Below are positions 21,715 through 32,608 of a DNA stretch of 64,000 nt, piece after piece (position 1 is the stretch's first letter; every line of letters starts with the position of its first letter). Origin of the DNA: Byssothecium circinans (Eukaryota; Ascomycota; Dothideomycetes; Pleosporales; Massarinaceae). The stretch lies in NCBI GenBank assembly GCA_010015675.1, contig ML976978.1:433669-497668 (forward strand), given 5' to 3'. Made by a program: the position numbers and the translations under genes. The notes under the pieces were generated by a model. It had not been told where the DNA came from. It made no database searches and was given only the letters and a program-made list of their open reading frames with translations.

Positions 21715-22636
21715 GGTATAGGCACTGCATGTTGAGATGGATGCTGACTTTGTACTTTGATGTTGCGGGTGAGAGAGCTTGTTGCTCGTTGTGTGGGGAC
21801 CGGTCTGGCTACGCTATCTGCATCTTCGTGGTGGAATTTGTTGGCAGATTTTGTTCTATGAGTAAGGTATTTGAATTTGGAAAACTGATATTGCCTCTTG
21901 GTAATTGGTGCGGATTCTGGGTTTGTCAGTTGGGTAGCGAAGGCTTTCCCTATATCTAATCTTTTTACGATCCTGCGAATGAGAGGCGTGATATAAATAA
22001 GTCGCACGTAGCCCACTAATGCACTTTAGCTCTACTGAGTACATATTATAGCGAAAAGGACAGATCATGTAGGGATAGGTCAGGTCTGGAAAAAGAGATA
22101 ATTGCATGCCGCAACGGCTCTCGCGTAGTAGAAAAAGTGGGATGTAGGTAAAGGCTCTCGCTGTACAGAGACACAGAGTGGACACTGTAAAAACGATCCA
22201 GAGGGTATTCAGCGCCCAGTACTTCACTCAGAAGACAAGCTCTTACTGTCTCAAGAATGAGGCCGGGCAGCTGCGTTACATCCCACCTTTCCTGCCACAC
22301 GAGAGACCGGCTCAACCTTCAAATACCTTAATTAAACGATGCAATAAGATCGATGTATTTCAGGCCCCCGTCAACCCATATCCACAACAAGACGTATACA
22401 AAGCTAACATATGCACCTAATGAAACGATCCACAAACTGACTAACCAGTCGAGTCTCCGAAATATAGAATCTATTCGCCTCCCAACTCACCACGGTGGTA
22501 GATAGCCACATCTCTCACGCGCAAATGTGTGCATGAAAGACCCACTGGTGCCCCACATGGAAGAATCAAGTTTCGAAACATCAGTGTTTCCACCAGATGA
22601 AGCGACCGATATGCATCATCCCAGCCCAGCCCACAT
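21715..22636. other. Intergenic between convergent genes, contains repeat A copy 2
   Basis: The genes on either side converge here. The stretch includes the 3' flanks and repeat family A copy 2 with an inverted arm (22110-22315). No coding region is supported. Confidence 0.6.
22110..22315. repeat. Dispersed repeat family A, copy 2, with inverted terminal-like arms
   Basis: Bases 22217-22312 match copy 1 at 951-1050. In addition, the arm at about 22112-22147 (GGCTCTCGCGTAGTAGAAAA, then GTGGGATGTA) is an imperfect inverted copy of about 22277-22312 (reverse complement GGTCTCTCGTGTGGCAGGAA, then GGTGGGATGTA). The whole could be a roughly 200-bp inverted-repeat element such as a MITE, or two overlapping fragments in opposite orientation. 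The differences are again mostly transitions. Confidence 0.6.
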
Positions 22637-23411
22637 TTAAGCGACTGGAGCATTCAAGCTCCTCTTCCTCCTGGCAGCGATGTCAGATGTAGAGGCGTAC
22701 ATCCAGTATTGCGCCGTGTACTCGACGGTGACGACAGCTGCCTGTCCCTCGCACCTGAAGGGTTGTTAGTCTGAGCTCCTGCACATGCTGTTTTCGATGT
22801 GAGGATGACGTACGTTTTCGGCGCGACGCCGCCTTTGGTGTTCAAGCGGTAGATTTGCTTAACTGCCGACGTTGTGCCTGATGTCTGAGCCTCAAGCCTG
22901 AGCCAGGGCACATCGGTGGCGGCGGGAGTGGTTGAGTCGACGTCGATCTTCTTGGTCTGGGTTTCTCCGAGCCCGATGATGTCAAACTCCTATGAAAGGG
23001 TTAAAGGCGATCTGATGGGTATTGAGCATATGGACGTACGGGAGTCGACATGTCGAAGAAGAAGTGCGCCCCAATGGCAGCACCTGACTCGGTTATCGTT
23101 CCAAAGTCAGGCTCATTCGATGCGACCTCGCAGGACGCGTTGAAGAGTTGGGCGACAGCGCCGTTAGAAGCGGGAATAGTAGTAGCAGAAGAGTCCGCAC
23201 ACGAGTAGTTTTGAGTGCCCTTTCCGAGCGCGATCAGAACGAGTGTGAGGTCAGATGCCGGTGGTGTGAGAGTGTTGGCAGGTTGGGGCGTCCCCGCAAG
23301 TTTGCATGCTGAGCCATTATCTTGACGACGAAAGATGTCGCTCGCAAGACGGTAAGGAGCAGCGAGCGCAAAGGGAAGAGCAATAGCAGCGAGAGCGAAA
23401 GTGGAACGCAT
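22637..23411 (-). CDS. Secreted DUF3455 family protein
   Basis: Three exons, 23411-23040, 22989-22814 and 22754-22637, give 221 residues. A signal peptide (MRSTFALAAIALPFALAAP) is followed by a probable dibasic cleavage site (FRRQ). Family features of DUF3455 are TLVLIALGKGTQNYSCA, a GAHFFFDMSTP block, a W-L-R/K segment before KQIYRLNTKGGVAPKTCEGQ and the C-terminal VVTVEYTAQYWMYAS. The family is common in Dothideomycetes and Eurotiomycetes as an extracellular protein, but its biochemical role is not established. A TATA-like CTATATAC lies about 60 bases upstream of the ATG. All introns are GT-AG (GTACGT donors). Confidence 0.88.
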
Positions 23412-25016
23412 CTTGAACAAGAGGTTGAAAGTGTCCGGTCTGGGAAAGGATTGACGGGGAGAAAGAATGTATATAGGAATGAAGGACGGAGCTTCCAGAG
23501 CCCTATAGAAGCGAAAGTTAAAAGGAGAAGGTGGCGAAGGATTTGGGTTGGAAATTGATGACCGGGAAACTGGGTCAATAAATAGTCGTAGCCAGAACAG
23601 GCTGCCTGCCCGAAGTGGGTGATGTTGCAATAGATTATGCCATCATTGTAGAACAACCACCAGAAACTCTACAGCTGCATACTGCAACAATCTGCAGCTA
23701 TCAAACAAGCAAGGTTCCTTGACATGGTGTGGGTGTTTGAGATGCCATGTGGAAGCTGTTCGCATGAGTAACTGCAGCGTATTGCGCTAGGAACCCATCG
23801 CGTTTCTCCGGAGCCTAGACCTCATGGGGTTGACGCGGGCCTTTTGTCGAAACATGCTGCCCGCGGAGGATCCAGAGCCTTGGTTAGCCGATACTCATTG
23901 CGAACCGAGGGCAAGGATGCCATAGGTAAACTGGCCCCACGAGCTTGTCGATGAAGTTTGGAGTTGCGGAGGAGTGTGCAGTGTGCAGAACCTAGTCATT
24001 ATTCGGGGCGTTCTCACGGCGAAGCGAGGAAACGGTCGACGTGACTTGAGACGGTACCTGCATAAGCCGTTGCGACAGATGAGACACGGCTTGCTGGCGA
24101 ATGAGAGATGCTGGGAGCAGAGGGATGCTTCATCCTTCTTGAAACAGGCGCTCTTTACGCGTAGATCAAACGATCGGATCCTCCTCGTGTAGAGCATTCT
24201 ACGCGTTCATCTCTCCTAGATCGCAACGGATACAGTTGTTCATAGTCAACTTTGTAGGGTGGCAGCCTGCTGCCCAGGTGAAGTGGGACGGTTGATATTT
24301 TCAGAAGGTCTACGGAGTGGAGAACTAGAAACCACAATGTTTTAGCCATGCATGTAAGCCGATGAATCACATACGTGAAGAGCTGACGACCTGCTGAATT
24401 GGCCCGAGACCGTGCGTGTTGGATGTCGCTTGTTTTGCCCCGATTCTAAGGAGCAGAACGGACAAAAAGAAAAGGGGCCAGGGAGATGAAATCGTAGTTG
24501 TCACGGATCATACAACCGAGATACGGCGTTGGCCTCCTTGTAAGATTAGAGAGATAATTGATGGGAATGCAAGGCAGAAAGCCTTAGAGTACAGGTCACG
24601 TGGAAGTAAGTTCTCCAGGGCTCCAGGGCTCCAGGGCTTTGTGGTAGCAAATCCTCGAACAACAACCAAACTCTGCGAAACATGTCGAAGGGGGACTTAG
24701 TAACTAATACTCTACATGATTCTTAAGCCCGGATAGTAACGCAAGATGTCATAGTTTATTTCCCGAAATTATGATGTATTTTTCCGCGAGAGTCAGGGCA
24801 CGAAGCGGGAGAGACGGATGATGACTAAGCTAATGATTCTTCCGGTTTCAGCCTAGCTTGACTTAAATCGTGGCAGTCGATCCCTGCTCAGCCTCCAACT
24901 TGCGTGTGCAGGCGACGACGACAGTGAAGGCGGATTGCTAAGGTTCTTTACTCCTACTACCATGCCTCCCGCCTTAGGGTATTCCGTGTTATCGTATTGC
25001 CATTCCAAACAACATC
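23412..25016. other. Divergent intergenic region with repeat B copy 2
   Basis: About 1.6 kb between divergent genes. It contains a short tandem run of CTCCAGGG-type units at 24613-24638 and repeat family B copy 2 from about 24662. No coding region is supported. Confidence 0.55.
24662..24805. repeat. Dispersed repeat family B, copy 2
   Basis: Related to 9618-9770 with the same block order: AACAACCAAACTCTGCGAAAC, GTCGAAGGGGG, ACTAATACT, TTTATTTCCCGAAATTAT, CGCGAGAG. It lies upstream of the ankyrin gene. Confidence 0.65.
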
Positions 25017-28000
25017 ATGAAGGACAGACGACTCAACCTTCAGGACCTGATACGGGAAGTCGGCATCAATCCCATTACTGAGCGCCAGCCGTGTCTGCCA
25101 GCTCCTTCGCAGCCTTCAATTCTCTGCAGCGAGGAGGATCATACACTTGCTCGTCATATTCTCGTCGAGCAGAGGAAACAAAGTCCCCAATACCAGGATC
25201 CTAGCAAGCAACTAAAGCGTATCTTCAAGAGCTCTAAGGAGAAGGAAAAATTGCAGAATACTAACCTATGGGAATTCACACAAGAAGAGCTAGATCAGGC
25301 GCTGATGTCGGCCGTTGACAAGCCGGCAACGAGTCCGGGCTTGGTGCAAGCTTTTCTCAATCTCGGCGCGAAGGTCAACTTTGTCGAGACGTACGAGAAG
25401 AAGAACAAAGCAAACAAGACACCCAACGCGTCTGCTCGAAGACGGAGCACAGTGTTGCAAAGGGCTGCTACCACAAGGCGAGCCGACTCTGTCAGCTTGT
25501 TGGCAAGCTCTGGCGCAGATCAAACCACGCTGGACGAAGGCCTGCGAGCTGCTCTTCATGCCAACGATCAGTCATGTGTCCGAGAATTACTTCGGCACGG
25601 TGCGGATCTCAACAAATTCCCGAATGTCCTCGCAGACGCGGTGAGATCAAACGATCAGAATTTTGTCCGTCTGCTCCTGCGAGCTCCAAAAGCACTCCGA
25701 CCTGAGGTCATATCATCGTGCCTACCGGCAGCTGTACAGCAAAAGGCTGAACCTATGCTCTCATTACTCATAGGTCATGGCGCTGATCCGAATTTCGACG
25801 CGGCGAGTGCGCTGAACATGACTATCTCGCAAAGAGAGTATCGATTGGCTGTTGCATTAGTCGCAGGACCGACACCTCTAACACCATCCTCTCTTCATAT
25901 ACTTCTCGAGTCTGCTATGAAGTCACCATCAATCCAGGAGCAATATCGATTCCTTCGGCTGCTGTTCTGCTGTGGGCTCACTCCATCGAGTCCTCGACTA
26001 GCCGAACTACTCGTACTAGCGACTAAGCACAATGATACTGCGATGGCTCATTTACTCATCACATATGGAGTCTCAACAAGCCTAAACGAAGCGGAGTGCT
26101 TAAGGAATGCGATCGGACATGCAAATTGGCGACTGGCGGATGAGATTCTCAAAGCTTCCATATCACCAGCCCAAGCATCTGTGGCACTTGCTGTTGTGCC
26201 CACTGAAGCTCCTCAACCCGAGCGACTACATGTAATCACAGCTCTAGTAACACGCGGCGCAAACGGAAAACCACTACAACGCTGGCTCGTACGGGCCGTG
26301 GAAGACGGCGACTCCGCGCTAATGAATCTGCTCCTAAATGCCGATACTTCTATCGCATCTGGAGACGGTCAAGCGATACAAGCTGCCGTCGCGCGAAAAG
26401 ACTTGCGTAGTTTACGAGCTCTACTCAAATCGCGACCATCACCAAAATCACTAGCGCAAGTGTTTCCTTTCATACGCTCTGGCTACACCGTATTAGAGCG
26501 ACTCGAAGTTGTACGACTGCTCCTGGAGCATGGAGCAAGTGGAATAGAAGTAGACCAGGCGCTCGTTGATGCAATTGCCGACACCTCGAGCCAAAGAAAT
26601 GTAGCTCTTATCACTGAGCTAGTCCGCCACGGCGCAAATGTCAACCACGACGATGGTAGGGCCATCAGCCTAGCGGCCGCACAATCTGATGTACCCATCC
26701 TGCGGTTGCTTTGCGATGCTCGACCTTCAATCAAAGCTACATCAGCTGCTTTGCCTCTGACGATGAGTGCAAGTGGAGGTAGAGGAACAGGAACTCTTCC
26801 CATGATCGAACTTTTGCTAGCTCATGGAGTTGAAGAAGGTCCGGCCAACAAAACCCTGGTGTCAGCGATCAAAGGGGGTCCGGAAAATCTTGACATTATC
26901 CACCGCCTTATTGCTGCCGATTCCAGGTTACTTGAAAACGCATTCCACCATGCAATATCGATCGACAAGATGCAGCACAAAGCACCGATATTGAGATCGC
27001 TCCTTACAAAGGACATATCCAAAGACTCGCTTGACCGAGCTCTAATTGTCGAAACGGGCAAAGTACTTGCTAGTAACGATACGAATCTCCTTCAGCTCCT
27101 CATTCAACATGGCGCGTCGATCAGCTACAACGAGGGTGAGGCATTTGCTATAGGCGTAGCCTCTGGGAATAGCGCACTTGTCAAGCTCCTTCTTAGTGGA
27201 AAGGACCAACCATCGCGGCCCGCTACGACAAGAGCTTTTCTGGCACTCTTCCATGATTACAATATCCATCATCGTGCCGGAAAATCTCAGAGTTGCTTAG
27301 ACATCGCTCAGGAGCTTTTGATCCGTGGCGTGGACCAACCTGCGATCGACTCGGCTCTGCGAACAGTGTTGGATACTGCGAACAAAGATGTAGAAGCCAA
27401 ACCATTTGTTGATCTTCTTCTCGAGTATCACGCAGATGTCAACACTACGGACGGGATTTGCTTCGTGTTCGCTGCGAAATGGGATGACTTGCCACTTTTT
27501 GAGCAGCTGCTCGGGTACCAGCCAAACTTTGCGAGTCTGGTGCCCAGACTCATCGAAACTGACTTGAGCGAAGAGACGTTGATCAAACTACTAGGCATTT
27601 GCTTCAAGCATGGTTGCACCTCTGATGAGCTGGACAGTTACCAATCATTGAAGCAACAGCGCCCTACCTTGATATCAGCGCTGAGTAAATATCCCCGGAG
27701 TGAGTCTCTCACGAGACTACTGCTCACATATGGCTGCAACCCAAACATTACCGTTTCGGACACAATCGACGGCTCATCTGGGGAGGAGCAGATGACTGCT
27801 CTCACATGGGTTCTTGCCCAACCGCAAAAGATGGTTTCGAGCTCTGTCATCCTTGCTCTCTTTGATGCAGGAGCGTCTCCAACTCGGCCTACATCTGAAT
27901 CAGAAATCGCGCCGATAGCACTCGCCGCACGCGAAGGGCGGGCAGACATCGTACAAATGCTCCTGGACCGCGACGCCGATCCTTCCATTCGCGACAAATG

Positions 28001-29165
28001 GAACCGATCAGCCCTTTTCCATGCGAGTAGTACTTCTGTCCGCTCTGTTGTCGAAACACTCTCACCCTACGCGCTCAAAAATGACGGCAGTCTACATGAA
28101 GCCGCCCGTTGTCTACAGTTCGATGTGGCCTCAGTCCTAGTGAAGCATGGCCATAATCCGAATTTCCCATCACGTCTCCACAACGGTAGAAACGCTTTAG
28201 GAGAGCTGTGCCTAAATGCCGACGTCACAACAGCGACCCAACGGACAAAGCTCCGCCAGATGATCCACCTCTTCCTTAGCAACGGCGCGAACGCTAAGTT
28301 CAAAGCCCGCAACGAGCGTTCCAGCATCATCCTCGCCCTAGACAACCCCCATAGCGCTCTCGAAGTCACCGAAGCACTTCTCGAAACGGACATATGGGAA
28401 GACCTCAACGAAGAATCACACATGTACCGCGACAGCAACGGCCTCTGGTACTCGCCCCTAAAATACGTCGAGCTCATACCCTCACCCAGCCGGGCCCGCA
28501 CCAGGAATGAATTCCTCGACCTCCTCCGCGACAAGGGCTGTCTCCCAAAATACTACTCCGAGACCGAGCAACAACCGCCCGGCGCCATCGGCATGCCCGC
28601 CCCGGTAGCCCGTCTCGCAGACCGCGAAAAGGAACACCAACTCACCCTCAAGCACGCAGCCCAAGCCTCAGAACACACACGCATGCTGGAAGAAACCGCC
28701 CACAGGGACCTTCTCCGCCGCCAAAAAGAACAAACCGACGTTTCGCTCGCCCTCGCTTCTACGACAGCATCCCACACGCAAGCCCTCGAGCAGCAAAAGC
28801 ACGACTTTGAAATCTCCCGCGTGCGCTCTGCTGAGGCTATGAAGCGCGCTGAGAAGGCGACGTGGCATAAACTTCTCCAAGAGCAGGAGCGCGATGCAGC
28901 GACGCAGCGGCAGCAGATCGAGGATCGGAAGGCGAGCGCGGGGTTTGCGCATGAGGCTCGCTTGATTGAGAAGAGGAAGGAGGAGGTGGAGTATAGGGCC
29001 GCGGTGGAGAGACGCGCGCTGAAGGAGAAGGAGGAGATTTATGATCGTAATGTCAAGAGGCAGTTGCAGGTTACGGAGAGGGTGGATGAGAGCGCGAAGT
29101 TGCATGCGAGGCTGAGGCAGGATAGGCCGGCTATTGAGGGGCCGCAGTGGGGGACGGTGGATTGA
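25017..29165 (+). CDS. Large ankyrin-repeat protein with C-terminal coiled coil
   Basis: A single open frame of 1382 residues, ATG at 25017. From about residue 95 to 1110 it contains many ankyrin-type repeats, e.g. LLRHGADLNKF, LLIGHGADPNF, LVRHGANVNHDDG, LLEYHADVNTTDG, LLLTYGCNPNI and MLLDRDADPSIRDKWNRSALFHAS; spacing is about 33-40 residues with many degenerate units. From about residue 1190 the protein is a long charged helix rich in Glu, Lys, Arg and Gln, probably a coiled coil, ending GPQWGTVD. No NACHT, kinase or other enzymatic domain is visible. Such proteins act as interaction scaffolds; the partner is unknown. It may be related to the ankyrin parts of fungal NLR-like proteins, but there is no nucleotide-binding domain here or just upstream. 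Confidence 0.85.
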   Translation: MKDRRLNLQDLIREVGINPITERQPCLPAPSQPSILCSEEDHTLARHILVEQRKQSPQYQDPSKQLKRIFKSSKEKEKLQNTNLWEFTQEELDQALMSAVDKPATSPGLVQAFLNLGAKVNFVETYEKKNKANKTPNASARRRSTVLQRAATTRRADSVSLLASSGADQTTLDEGLRAALHANDQSCVRELLRHGADLNKFPNVLADAVRSNDQNFVRLLLRAPKALRPEVISSCLPAAVQQKAEPMLSLLIGHGADPNFDAASALNMTISQREYRLAVALVAGPTPLTPSSLHILLESAMKSPSIQEQYRFLRLLFCCGLTPSSPRLAELLVLATKHNDTAMAHLLITYGVSTSLNEAECLRNAIGHANWRLADEILKASISPAQASVALAVVPTEAPQPERLHVITALVTRGANGKPLQRWLVRAVEDGDSALMNLLLNADTSIASGDGQAIQAAVARKDLRSLRALLKSRPSPKSLAQVFPFIRSGYTVLERLEVVRLLLEHGASGIEVDQALVDAIADTSSQRNVALITELVRHGANVNHDDGRAISLAAAQSDVPILRLLCDARPSIKATSAALPLTMSASGGRGTGTLPMIELLLAHGVEEGPANKTLVSAIKGGPENLDIIHRLIAADSRLLENAFHHAISIDKMQHKAPILRSLLTKDISKDSLDRALIVETGKVLASNDTNLLQLLIQHGASISYNEGEAFAIGVASGNSALVKLLLSGKDQPSRPATTRAFLALFHDYNIHHRAGKSQSCLDIAQELLIRGVDQPAIDSALRTVLDTANKDVEAKPFVDLLLEYHADVNTTDGICFVFAAKWDDLPLFEQLLGYQPNFASLVPRLIETDLSEETLIKLLGICFKHGCTSDELDSYQSLKQQRPTLISALSKYPRSESLTRLLLTYGCNPNITVSDTIDGSSGEEQMTALTWVLAQPQKMVSSSVILALFDAGASPTRPTSESEIAPIALAAREGRADIVQMLLDRDADPSIRDKWNRSALFHASSTSVRSVVETLSPYALKNDGSLHEAARCLQFDVASVLVKHGHNPNFPSRLHNGRNALGELCLNADVTTATQRTKLRQMIHLFLSNGANAKFKARNERSSIILALDNPHSALEVTEALLETDIWEDLNEESHMYRDSNGLWYSPLKYVELIPSPSRARTRNEFLDLLRDKGCLPKYYSETEQQPPGAIGMPAPVARLADREKEHQLTLKHAAQASEHTRMLEETAHRDLLRRQKEQTDVSLALASTTASHTQALEQQKHDFEISRVRSAEAMKRAEKATWHKLLQEQERDAATQRQQIEDRKASAGFAHEARLIEKRKEEVEYRAAVERRALKEKEEIYDRNVKRQLQVTERVDESAKLHARLRQDRPAIEGPQWGTVD

Positions 29166-29744
29166 GGGAGTGTGGAGTGTTGTTGGTGTTGTTGTTGTTG
29201 GAGGGGGGGGGGGAGAACGGCTTGTGTGGATATTCTGGGGAATGTTTTGGATCTTCAGGGCCTTTATGGATCGGCATTAGGGAATTTCGAGACTTTCTTT
29301 TTTTCTTTTTTGGGTATTCGAGATTCGATGGTTTGGGAGATATTCACTTCAATATGTAAAATGTGGTTCTCACAGATCTGTCCATGGAACCTCTTCAGTA
29401 CACTCGGTAATGTTAGCCCATAACAAGGCATATCACATCCATATCTCTATCGATCAAACAAGCAAAACTCAGCATACCAAATACTACCATAGACATCATT
29501 CCTAGCGAGCGACATAACGGACAAGATATATTAATCCCTCCCTCATTTCCACGAACCTCCAAAATCCACCTAAACATAAGCAAGCAAGACATCGTCTCTC
29601 GAATATGAACAACAAGACAGCCCGGTACATCATTCACCCGTTCCACCTATCCATGCATGTACCACCGCCCTCTTCCTCTACCCAGCCATCCATGCATGCC
29701 AGCCACGCTGTCCTCAATCTCGCATCTTACGCAACCTCAGACTC
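29166..29744. other. Intergenic between convergent genes
   Basis: A 579-base spacer downstream of both flanking genes. It has G-rich and T-rich low-complexity runs at about 29190-29320. No supported feature. Confidence 0.6.
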
Positions 29745-30468
29745 TCACCCCTGCTTGAAGCACTGATAACTCAGCAACGCATCGTTGAAGTCCCCCTTCT
29801 CCGTGTCCAGCAGATTCGGGCTTCCGGGGTGTGTCAAAGTGATCGAAGACTTGCCGTCGACATCGCTACAGAGCGCGTTTCTAAAGTGTAAAGGGGCGAC
29901 ATCAATAACGCATCCCTCCCTGCGAAAGAAAGAAAGAAAATATGATGGGGACGGTGGGAAGAGGAAGGGTGGGGAAAGTAGCATGAGTAGAAAAGGAAAG
30001 GAAAAGAGGAGAATCTTACTTGAAAAACGTGCATATGAACCCCGCGTCAGGACCTGCAGCTGATGCCTTCCCATCGAGTTGGGCACACTCGCCAGACCCG
30101 AAGTTGTAGGAGAGAATCGTGCATTTTCCGCCCCAGAAGGCGTGTTCGCAGACAAACTGTATCCCAACAATCAGCATCGGCACCTGCACAGTCCCATTGC
30201 CACAGAAGCTAGCATGGGAGGATGGGAAGGCTGAAGACAAAGGAGAATGGGGAAGGAGAGAGCTTACTCCGGCTTGCTCGTCGGCTCCAGCTGCGGCTAT
30301 CGGCACAGACGCGCTCCCTTGTCTGGGGAAAAACCGGGGCAGTGGCATCATGCTTCCTTTTTTCGGGCCGCTGGTGTAGGGGCCGAGGATTGCGGCTACG
30401 TGGAGCGGTGTCATTGCTGCGAGGAGCAAGAGGGAGGAGAGGAACGCTTTGATGAGGCTTGGCATCAT
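29745..30468 (-). CDS. Small secreted protein, possible crystallin-like fold
   Basis: Three exons, 30468-30268, 30183-30020 and 29880-29745, give 166 residues. A signal peptide (about 1-26, hydrophobic core FLSSLLLLAAMTPLHVAA) is followed by a basic linker with RFFPRQ and a mature domain: VGIQFVCEHAFWGGKCTILS, GECAQL, GPDAGFICTFFK, then NALCSDVDG and LSYQCFKQG. The cysteine spacing and the F-x-G-x-C-x-x-L pattern resemble fungal secreted proteins with a beta/gamma-crystallin-like look; that assignment is tentative. A TATA box (GCATATAAAG on the minus strand) lies near 30702. Intron 1 (84 bases, GTAAGC...CAG) is a multiple of three without a stop, so a retained form would be 28 residues longer. 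Confidence 0.75.
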
Positions 30469-31449
30469 GATGGTTTTGGATTTTTGCGGTGGGGATTGGG
30501 TTTGAATATGGATTTGAGTTGTTCGAACGTGGTGGGAGGAATTATTAAGAGAGGGGAGCGAGTAAAAGATGGGAAGAAGGAGGAATACGGGGAGACGATT
30601 CTTGGTGTCGATCTGAAGGTGCGTAATTATCGTGTTGTTGGAAGCCGGGCTGGTGGGAATGGAGAAGAGGCTGCCATGTCTCGCACCTAGCCACCTCTTT
30701 ATATGCCCCTTCGATCCGATCGCTGCAAGGCAGACAGATCGGATGATACAGCATGTATGGCAAGCTATAACTCAAACTATTCTTGTGCTTGTGTCGTCTT
30801 GATTGCAGTATTGGCGGGGATGGCTGATATCTGACCCCAAAATCGGGTAGTGTAGTATGTGTTACACATGCAACACGGAAGAGGCTCACGTCCTTCTCTG
30901 TACGCAAATATCTCGCTGATATTGGAGGTTGACAAGAGTGGGCTGTATCTGGTGTTCAGTTGCGTGTAATATGGTGGCGTGTAAACACAATGACGAGTTG
31001 ATGTATGGCGGTGTGCGAACATGGTGACAATGAGATGGGCGTGTAGCAGGCCGAATAATAGTTGTGTTGATAGCCTTGACTTTCGATGGGTAAACAGTCC
31101 CCTAGCGTACTGTTTACAGGTTTCTCATGTCGTGCATGGTGACACGCGCGTGACTTGCAAGATATTGCATCGCGAACACGAAAATAGGACTGGCTCGGCA
31201 GAATTGAGGTGTAGGATAATGTTCCCTTACTGATCGAGGCCTAGCCTAATCTATCCAATTGGAATAGTAATGTACGGGAGACACGTACAACAGATGAAAA
31301 AAAGTTGGTATCATAGCAGTCTCCTCGCAAAACCAGAATCGGAACAATAACATGTGAACGCCGTGCACTATGGTCGCATCAATTCGTCCAAAATCCAATG
31401 AAAAGAACGCTCGCAAGGAATTGTATTGCAGGCAAACCCGGGCTCAAGA
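30469..31449. other. Intergenic region upstream of the small secreted gene
   Basis: Almost 1 kb between two minus-strand genes: the promoter of the secreted-protein gene (TATA-like element near 30702) and the 3' flank of the TMEM115-like gene. No coding region is supported. Confidence 0.55.
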
Positions 31450-32608
31450 CTATGAGGCTGGCTTGCTCGACTCCTCCTGTCGTTCAGGCACGTAATTTGT
31501 CTCCCCAAGCATGCTAGATTGCGATAGGACAGCTGGCGCAGGTGCGGCGGGTGCCGCCTGAGGTCGAGATGCTGCAGCATGCAACCGTTGATCTAGTGCC
31601 TTGAGGGCCAGCGCTCGTCTTCTCTCCGCCTCTGCGCGCGTGGCTCCACCTTTCCCTCCCCGGCTGTTGGGATTCATTATGCTGGGCAATCCACCTTCTG
31701 CACGCGTGTTTGCTTGCTCGTTGCCCGCATCTATGTCCTCGGTCGAGAAAGGAGTACAAATCTTCAGTGACACTAGCGTGTTGTAGAATTGATCGGCCAC
31801 GCTGCCAACAGGGGTTTGGAGGGGCTCGGGGAAGAAGTGGGCGAAGGAGAAGGTGTCGGAAGCGTCGCCCTTGATGACGGAACCGTCTCCAGTCGCCGCG
31901 GACGAAAGCGAAGGGCTGGTGCGGTAGAAGCGCAGGTAGATCCAAGCCGTGAAGAAGCCAAACCAGGCCAGAAACATGGCTGTTTCAGTGCCTAGCACAA
32001 GTCCTGATATTGTGTTCGTGAGGAGGAAGATGGCGGGAAAGTGCTTGACGCGCATGCGGATGATGCCCTTGGCAATGGCAACGGTATGTTCGGGGACGAG
32101 CTGCTTGAGGGAGACGAGGAAGCCGGCTTGAATGGCAATACCGCCGGATATGACCGTGTCACTAGGGGGGTTAGCAAAGTGTGGTCCAGAATGAGGGTTC
32201 GCCTCACAGAGCAGCTGCCTTCTTTGACAGCGCGTAGCCGACTGCGTAGAGCAGAAAGGTCAGGAGGTTCGGTATCATGGCCACAAAGAGAATGAATTTG
32301 GTGAACTCTTTGGAACCCCATGCCCTTTCCAAGTATCTGCCGCCGTAGAAGATGGTGAGACCGGTTAGGACCAGGCCGACAGCGTTCTGCTCGACGAAGG
32401 TGGCCAGGAGAAAGACCCATGGGTATATGACGGAGCGGCGGGGCACGATGGACAGGTAGGGCACGCCGAGTCCCACGCCTATCACGGGGTTGTCGTGCTT
32501 GTTCAAGTTGGCATCTGGTACCGGACGGAGCACCAGGTTGAGCAGCGTGGAGACGACGAGAGAGGCAAGCAGGCTGCGGGTCAACGGGGGCAGGTTGATC
32601 CGAGCCAT
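31450..32608 (-). CDS. TMEM115/DUF1751 integral membrane protein
   Basis: Two exons, 32608-32208 and 32161-31450, give 370 residues. Several transmembrane helices are visible, including LLASLVVSTLLNLVL, PWVFLLATFVEQNAVGLVLTGL, FILFVAMIPNLLTFLLYAVGYAL, FPAIFLLTNTISGLVLG and TAMFLAWFGFFTAWIYLRFY. The TIFYGGRYLERAWGSKEFTKF block is characteristic of the DUF1751/TMEM115 family (yeast YOL107W-like), rhomboid-fold proteins without catalytic residues that sit in the Golgi and affect retrograde transport and glycosylation. The last 150 residues are a soluble Ala/Pro/Arg-rich tail. The ATG at 32608 (MARINLPPLTRSL) gives a full family-type N-terminus. The gene is divergent from the Sif2/TBL1-like gene. 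Confidence 0.88.
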
